This document shows positions 60,621 through 64,000 of a stretch of DNA of 64,000 nucleotides, in pieces. Positions within the stretch are counted from its first letter, which is position 1. Every line of letters begins with the position of its first letter. Source of the DNA: Bermanella sp034110565 (GTDB lineage Bacteria > Pseudomonadota > Gammaproteobacteria > Pseudomonadales > Oceanobacteraceae); the NCBI GenBank assembly GCA_034110565.1, contig JAWUYY010000008.1, forward strand, positions 62,001 to 126,000, given 5' to 3'. The translations under genes and the position numbers were made by a program. The notes below the pieces were generated by a model. That model worked only from the letters and a program-made list of their open reading frames with translations, made no database searches and was not told where the DNA came from.

Positions 60621-61607
60621 CTAGCGACTTAACCAAACCTCCAAGCCTTGAGCATTAAGCAACACATCACTCGCAATCACTTGGCCATATTCACTAGAGG
60701 TCAGATTCGTGTCGTGCTGTGCTAAATCGGCCATTAATAACATCAATATGTCTTTATTTAATGCCTGCAACCATTGGTCTTGAGGTATCTGCTGTTTGAC
60801 GTTTAACGCAATAGCCACAAACTCATCAACCAGTTTGATTAAACGCGCCCCCAAAACCTGTGGCGCTTCAACCATGCCGTAATGAGTTAAAAACATGCGC
60901 TTAGGCTGATAACTTAATAACCGAGTAATCGATGCTTTGAGTGCAATTGGGTCAAATTGCACTGGGGTTGTGGTAGGAAAGATAAACGGCCCTTTTTTCG
61001 TCGTCAGCTCTTTATACGCCAAACCAAACGTATCACCCGTAAAAAATCCTTCACTTAACCCATCATAAATACAGTAGTGATGACGCGCATGCCCCGGTGT
61101 GTCTAAAAAAGTAAGGATTCGCCCACCCAATGAAAGAGTTTGCTTATCTTCAATGACAACAATTTGTGCTGGATCAATAGGCAGTAAATCCCCATAAGTT
61201 TGTTGAAACACGTCCTGACCATAAACGGCTGTCGCACCTGCTTGTAACTTACTAGGGTCAATCATGTGTCTAGCGCCTTGCGGATGCACCACAAGCTGCG
61301 CATGAGGCAAGGCTTGCATAAGCAACCCAGCCCCGCCTGCGTGATCTAGATGCACATGAGTAGGCATCACATATTTAACCGCGCTGGTGTTAAAACCTTG
61401 GCTGTCTAAGAATTCAAAAATCAACGGTACGGTATCTTTTGTGCCGGTTTCGATAATGGCTAATTCGCCTTCATGTTCCATTACATAACAAGCAGCCATT
61501 TGAGGGCGTTGGAACGCAGTATCAAGAAGATGAATTCCCCAACCTAAGTATTCTGATTTGACCATATCTCTCTCAAATTTATGCATTGTGGTGCTCGAAT
61601 CAAACAT
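60621..61607 (-). CDS. Metallo-beta-lactamase-fold hydrolase
   Basis: This protein of about 310-328 residues has the MBL metal motif THVHLDHAGG, the third His ligand in DTPGHARHH, the bridging Asp in FFTGDTFG, and a final His in LTHYGMVEAP. This fits the glyoxalase-II-like group of MBL proteins. The substrate is unknown. The start is uncertain: ATGs at 61607, 61586 and 61565 are in frame, and the last has a GAGAG site nearby. Confidence 0.88.
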   Translation of the reverse strand: MFDSSTTMHKFERDMVKSEYLGWGIHLLDTAFQRPQMAACYVMEHEGELAIIETGTKDTVPLIFEFLDSQGFNTSAVKYVMPTHVHLDHAGGAGLLMQALPHAQLVVHPQGARHMIDPSKLQAGATAVYGQDVFQQTYGDLLPIDPAQIVVIEDKQTLSLGGRILTFLDTPGHARHHYCIYDGLSEGFFTGDTFGLAYKELTTKKGPFIFPTTTPVQFDPIALKASITRLLSYQPKRMFLTHYGMVEAPQVLGARLIKLVDEFVAIALNVKQQIPQDQWLQALNKDILMLLMADLAQHDTNLTSSEYGQVIASDVLLNAQGLEVWLSR

Positions 61608-61762
61608 CCAATCCGATGACTATGCACAATGGTGTTTTAAAAAACCATGGGCACAACAGCCATTCCCATAGGCCAATCATGCCAGCCTTATCTCTTTCGT
61701 TCATTATTCCGTATTTTTAGCATTTTATTCTTCATATTTGGCGCACTCTTTCCAGTCACTAC

Positions 61763-61789
61763 TTTAGGAATAATGGATTTGGCCTATAA
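61763..61789 (+). promoter_or_regulatory. Possible sigma-28 promoter of the chemoreceptor gene
   Basis: GCCTATAA (61782-61789) matches the sigma-28 -10 box GCCGATAA at 7 of 8 positions. The -35 region, 11 bases upstream, (TTTAGGAA) is a poor match. Chemoreceptor genes are often FliA-dependent, so this is plausible but weak. Confidence 0.3.
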
Positions 61790-61812
61790 CTTAAAAGGAT
61801 AGGGATATTTTC

Positions 61813-64000
61813 ATGAACACACTGACGTCACTAAGTAAGCAACAGGTTCGCCACGTTCTCACCTGGCCTTTGGTGCTTCTATGCCTGTTATTTGTAGTGA
61901 TTGCAGGCTGGGGGTTCCATTTTGTGAACCAACAGCAAGGCCATGAACAAATCGCCGCGGCCGTAGAAAACAACCAACAAGAAGTCGCCAAGCAGTATTC
62001 AAAGCAGTTTGATGAGCTCATTATCTCTCGTCTTAAACAACTCATGGCGCAAAAACAGCAAGCCATTCAGGCTTATTTGAAACAACTTAACAAACAGCTT
62101 GTGACACTTGCTAACTCCACCATGAGCCAGGTAGCGTCTCAAGCGTTTCGCATTACCTATCGCAGCTACTTAGCCGAACGTGAACCCTTTGTTGAAAACC
62201 CCAGCGATGCTATTGCCCAGTATTATCAGCAACAAGCCCCAAGCCGTGCGCACCTGAATGAAATTGGTCAGGCGCTGCAATATGATTTCATTCTCAACAA
62301 TAAACTTTTACGCAAACAAGACTTTAACGAAACCGACGTCGATACTAGCTACAGCCGTGTACACGGTTTATATCACCCCATATATCGTCATTACATTGAA
62401 CAGTTTGCCTTTGAAGACTTATACATAGTGGATGCAACCAGTGGCGATGTGCTTTACAGCGTGGCTAAAAATAATGATTTTGCTAACAACCTTTGGCAAG
62501 AGCAAGCTGCCAGCTCACCACTGGCCATCAGCTATAAGCACGCCTTACAACTTAAACCTGGGCAAAGTTTATTTAGTGAGTTCAGTGAATACCTACCCGC
62601 GAGCCGTTCATTAAGCGCGTTCATGAGCACGCCTATTATTAGTCAAGACCCTGCCCGTAATACTATTGAAGCCATATTGATTTTTCGTTTACCCGCAAAT
62701 GCTTTTGCACCTTTGTTGCAAGTTCAAGGATTTGAAAAAGCGCATATTTATATGAGCAACGCCAAACAAAATTTCTGGGTAAGCAGCTCGCCTTTAGATT
62801 CAAACAAGCAATCACAATTTACCCAATGGCTTGATACTCAACCAAATGAGTCTTTCACCGTCACACAAACCGATAATAATGAAAATCACTACATGGCCTA
62901 TCAGCCGATTAAATTATTCGGTTTAAACTGGTTGTTGTTTAGTGAGCTATTGCTGAATGAAAACCAGCTTATCAATAACCCTGCACTTAATATCAATCTA
63001 AGCGAAAGCAATCAACTCACACAATCGCAAAAAGATGGGCTCATACTGTTTTCTGGGTTGGCGATCATGGCTGTATTTCTGAGCCTTGGATTAGGTTTGT
63101 GGTTAATTAAATACTTTAATAGCCAGCAAAACAGCAGACAGCTGTCCTCTAATAAAGTACAAGATGCATGGTTAGGTCGCCTTAATCAACTTGACTTTCG
63201 TGAAATAAGTAATGCAACTGACGATCACGATAGTGATGGAAAACAAACCCAATCAGCATCACTCAATCGTGCGCAAGTGAAGCAGCTCATTCAATCTATT
63301 GAGCAGCCCATTAGCCACATGCAAAAAAATGGCGAAGCACTTCAACAGTGTCACCAAAATTTCAAACAGAATTTAACTCACAGTAATCAATTACAACAAC
63401 AGATTGAGCAGCAACAAAATGAATTACAAAAAAGCCTAGGTGATGAGATTCATCAAGCTCATAAAATCAAAAAACAAATGAATCAGCCCATTGACAATCA
63501 AGAAGGCAAGCTAAAAACATTTGACCAACTTAGCCAACACAGTCATAAAATGCTGAGCGATAATCAAGCTCAAGTACATCAGCTAAGTGGTGTACTCAGT
63601 CATGCTAGCGAGCAGGTGAATAGTTTAGCAAAAAGTAGCAGCAATATTGTAAACGCCCTAAACACTATCGCCAGTATTGCCGATCAAACCAATTTATTAG
63701 CATTGAACGCGGCGATTGAAGCCGCACGAGCCGGTGAGCATGGGCGAGGCTTTGCCGTAGTCGCGGATGAAGTGCGCACCCTCGCAAACCGTACTCATAC
63801 AAGCACCACAGAAATTAAAGCCGTGATCGATCAACTGCATAAAGACTCTCAAAACTCAGTGAAAGCCATGGCCCAAGCCAGTGAGCTCATTAGCAGCAGT
63901 GAAGATCTGGCAAAGAATGTCAGTGATATTTTTGATCAATTAGAAAGTATGATTAAAGACGTGAAAATTAATGAGCAACACGACCAAGGACAATTAGTCC
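61813..64000 (+). CDS. Methyl-accepting chemotaxis protein (runs off right edge)
   Basis: The first 729 codons of a chemoreceptor are present. A transmembrane helix (about residues 17-37) is followed by a periplasmic sensor of about 370 residues. The sensor has a Gln-rich helical start and Cache-like features (FEDLYIVDATSGDVLYSV). A second transmembrane helix lies near 410-435. There is no HAMP domain I can recognise; a long Gln-rich coiled coil follows instead. The signalling tip has EAARAGEHGRGFAVVADEVR. The ATG has AGGG 9 bases upstream. The C-terminal end is outside the window. Confidence 0.92.
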   Translation, partial: MNTLTSLSKQQVRHVLTWPLVLLCLLFVVIAGWGFHFVNQQQGHEQIAAAVENNQQEVAKQYSKQFDELIISRLKQLMAQKQQAIQAYLKQLNKQLVTLANSTMSQVASQAFRITYRSYLAEREPFVENPSDAIAQYYQQQAPSRAHLNEIGQALQYDFILNNKLLRKQDFNETDVDTSYSRVHGLYHPIYRHYIEQFAFEDLYIVDATSGDVLYSVAKNNDFANNLWQEQAASSPLAISYKHALQLKPGQSLFSEFSEYLPASRSLSAFMSTPIISQDPARNTIEAILIFRLPANAFAPLLQVQGFEKAHIYMSNAKQNFWVSSSPLDSNKQSQFTQWLDTQPNESFTVTQTDNNENHYMAYQPIKLFGLNWLLFSELLLNENQLINNPALNINLSESNQLTQSQKDGLILFSGLAIMAVFLSLGLGLWLIKYFNSQQNSRQLSSNKVQDAWLGRLNQLDFREISNATDDHDSDGKQTQSASLNRAQVKQLIQSIEQPISHMQKNGEALQQCHQNFKQNLTHSNQLQQQIEQQQNELQKSLGDEIHQAHKIKKQMNQPIDNQEGKLKTFDQLSQHSHKMLSDNQAQVHQLSGVLSHASEQVNSLAKSSSNIVNALNTIASIADQTNLLALNAAIEAARAGEHGRGFAVVADEVRTLANRTHTSTTEIKAVIDQLHKDSQNSVKAMAQASELISSSEDLAKNVSDIFDQLESMIKDVKINEQHDQGQLV

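Overview
This window is a chromosomal segment of a moderately AT-rich, polarly flagellated marine gammaproteobacterium. The flagellar gene order, the FleQ/FleS/FleR cascade, an HsbA/HsbR/HptB-like module inside the flagellar locus, and the sdhE-ygfX/ygfZ pair all suggest an Oceanospirillales-type organism (Bermanella/Oleispira-like). That assignment is inference; there is no rRNA to anchor it. I saw no tRNA, rRNA, CRISPR array, insertion sequence or prophage.

Positions 1-24448 hold a flagellar locus, almost all on the minus strand. In transcription order it runs fliS, fleQ, fleSR, fliEFGHIJ, a small unknown gene, hsbA-hsbR-hptB-like genes, fliK, fliLMNOPQR-flhB, flhA and the first 23 codons of flhF. 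Five GG-N10-GC sigma-54 promoters precede fleS, fliE, fliK, fliL and flhA. A sigma-28-like promoter precedes fliS. fliC, flaG and fliD, which usually sit upstream of fliS, are absent. In their place is a divergent TPR-methyltransferase gene with its own sigma-54 promoter, which makes it a likely new member of the flagellar regulon.

Positions 26862-30521 encode a 1219-residue lipoprotein with a TolB/HzsA-like body, a 13-copy Asp-Pro-Thr linker and a C-terminal haem c site. Positions 30810-39675 form a tightly packed nine-gene operon: a periplasmic coiled-coil protein, three TPR proteins (two of them lipoproteins), a small secreted protein, a TolQ/MotA-type channel, two ExbD-type proteins and a TonB/AgmX-like protein. 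This looks like a proton-driven envelope machine related to the Agl-Glt systems known from Myxococcus. Divergent from it lie two outer-membrane barrel proteins (40014-41472) and two tandem secreted fibro-slime-domain paralogs (41644-43418). The two paralogs share a duplicated promoter and a leader stem-loop. This block (about 30.8-43.4 kb) is the best candidate for a little-described system.

Positions 43489-64000 are mostly housekeeping and accessory genes: a CvfB-like RNA-binding protein, a thiopurine methyltransferase, ygfX-sdhE, ygfZ, an HDOD protein, a GNAT, a DUF4442-like thioesterase, a secreted M19-like hydrolase, a frameshifted small gene, a CvrA-type K+/H+ antiporter, a YahK-type alcohol dehydrogenase, an RhlE-like helicase, a glutaredoxin-like protein, a FadL-family porin, an FKBP isomerase, a FabA-like dehydratase with Glu in place of the catalytic Asp, a metallo-beta-lactamase-fold hydrolase, and a chemoreceptor that runs off the right edge.
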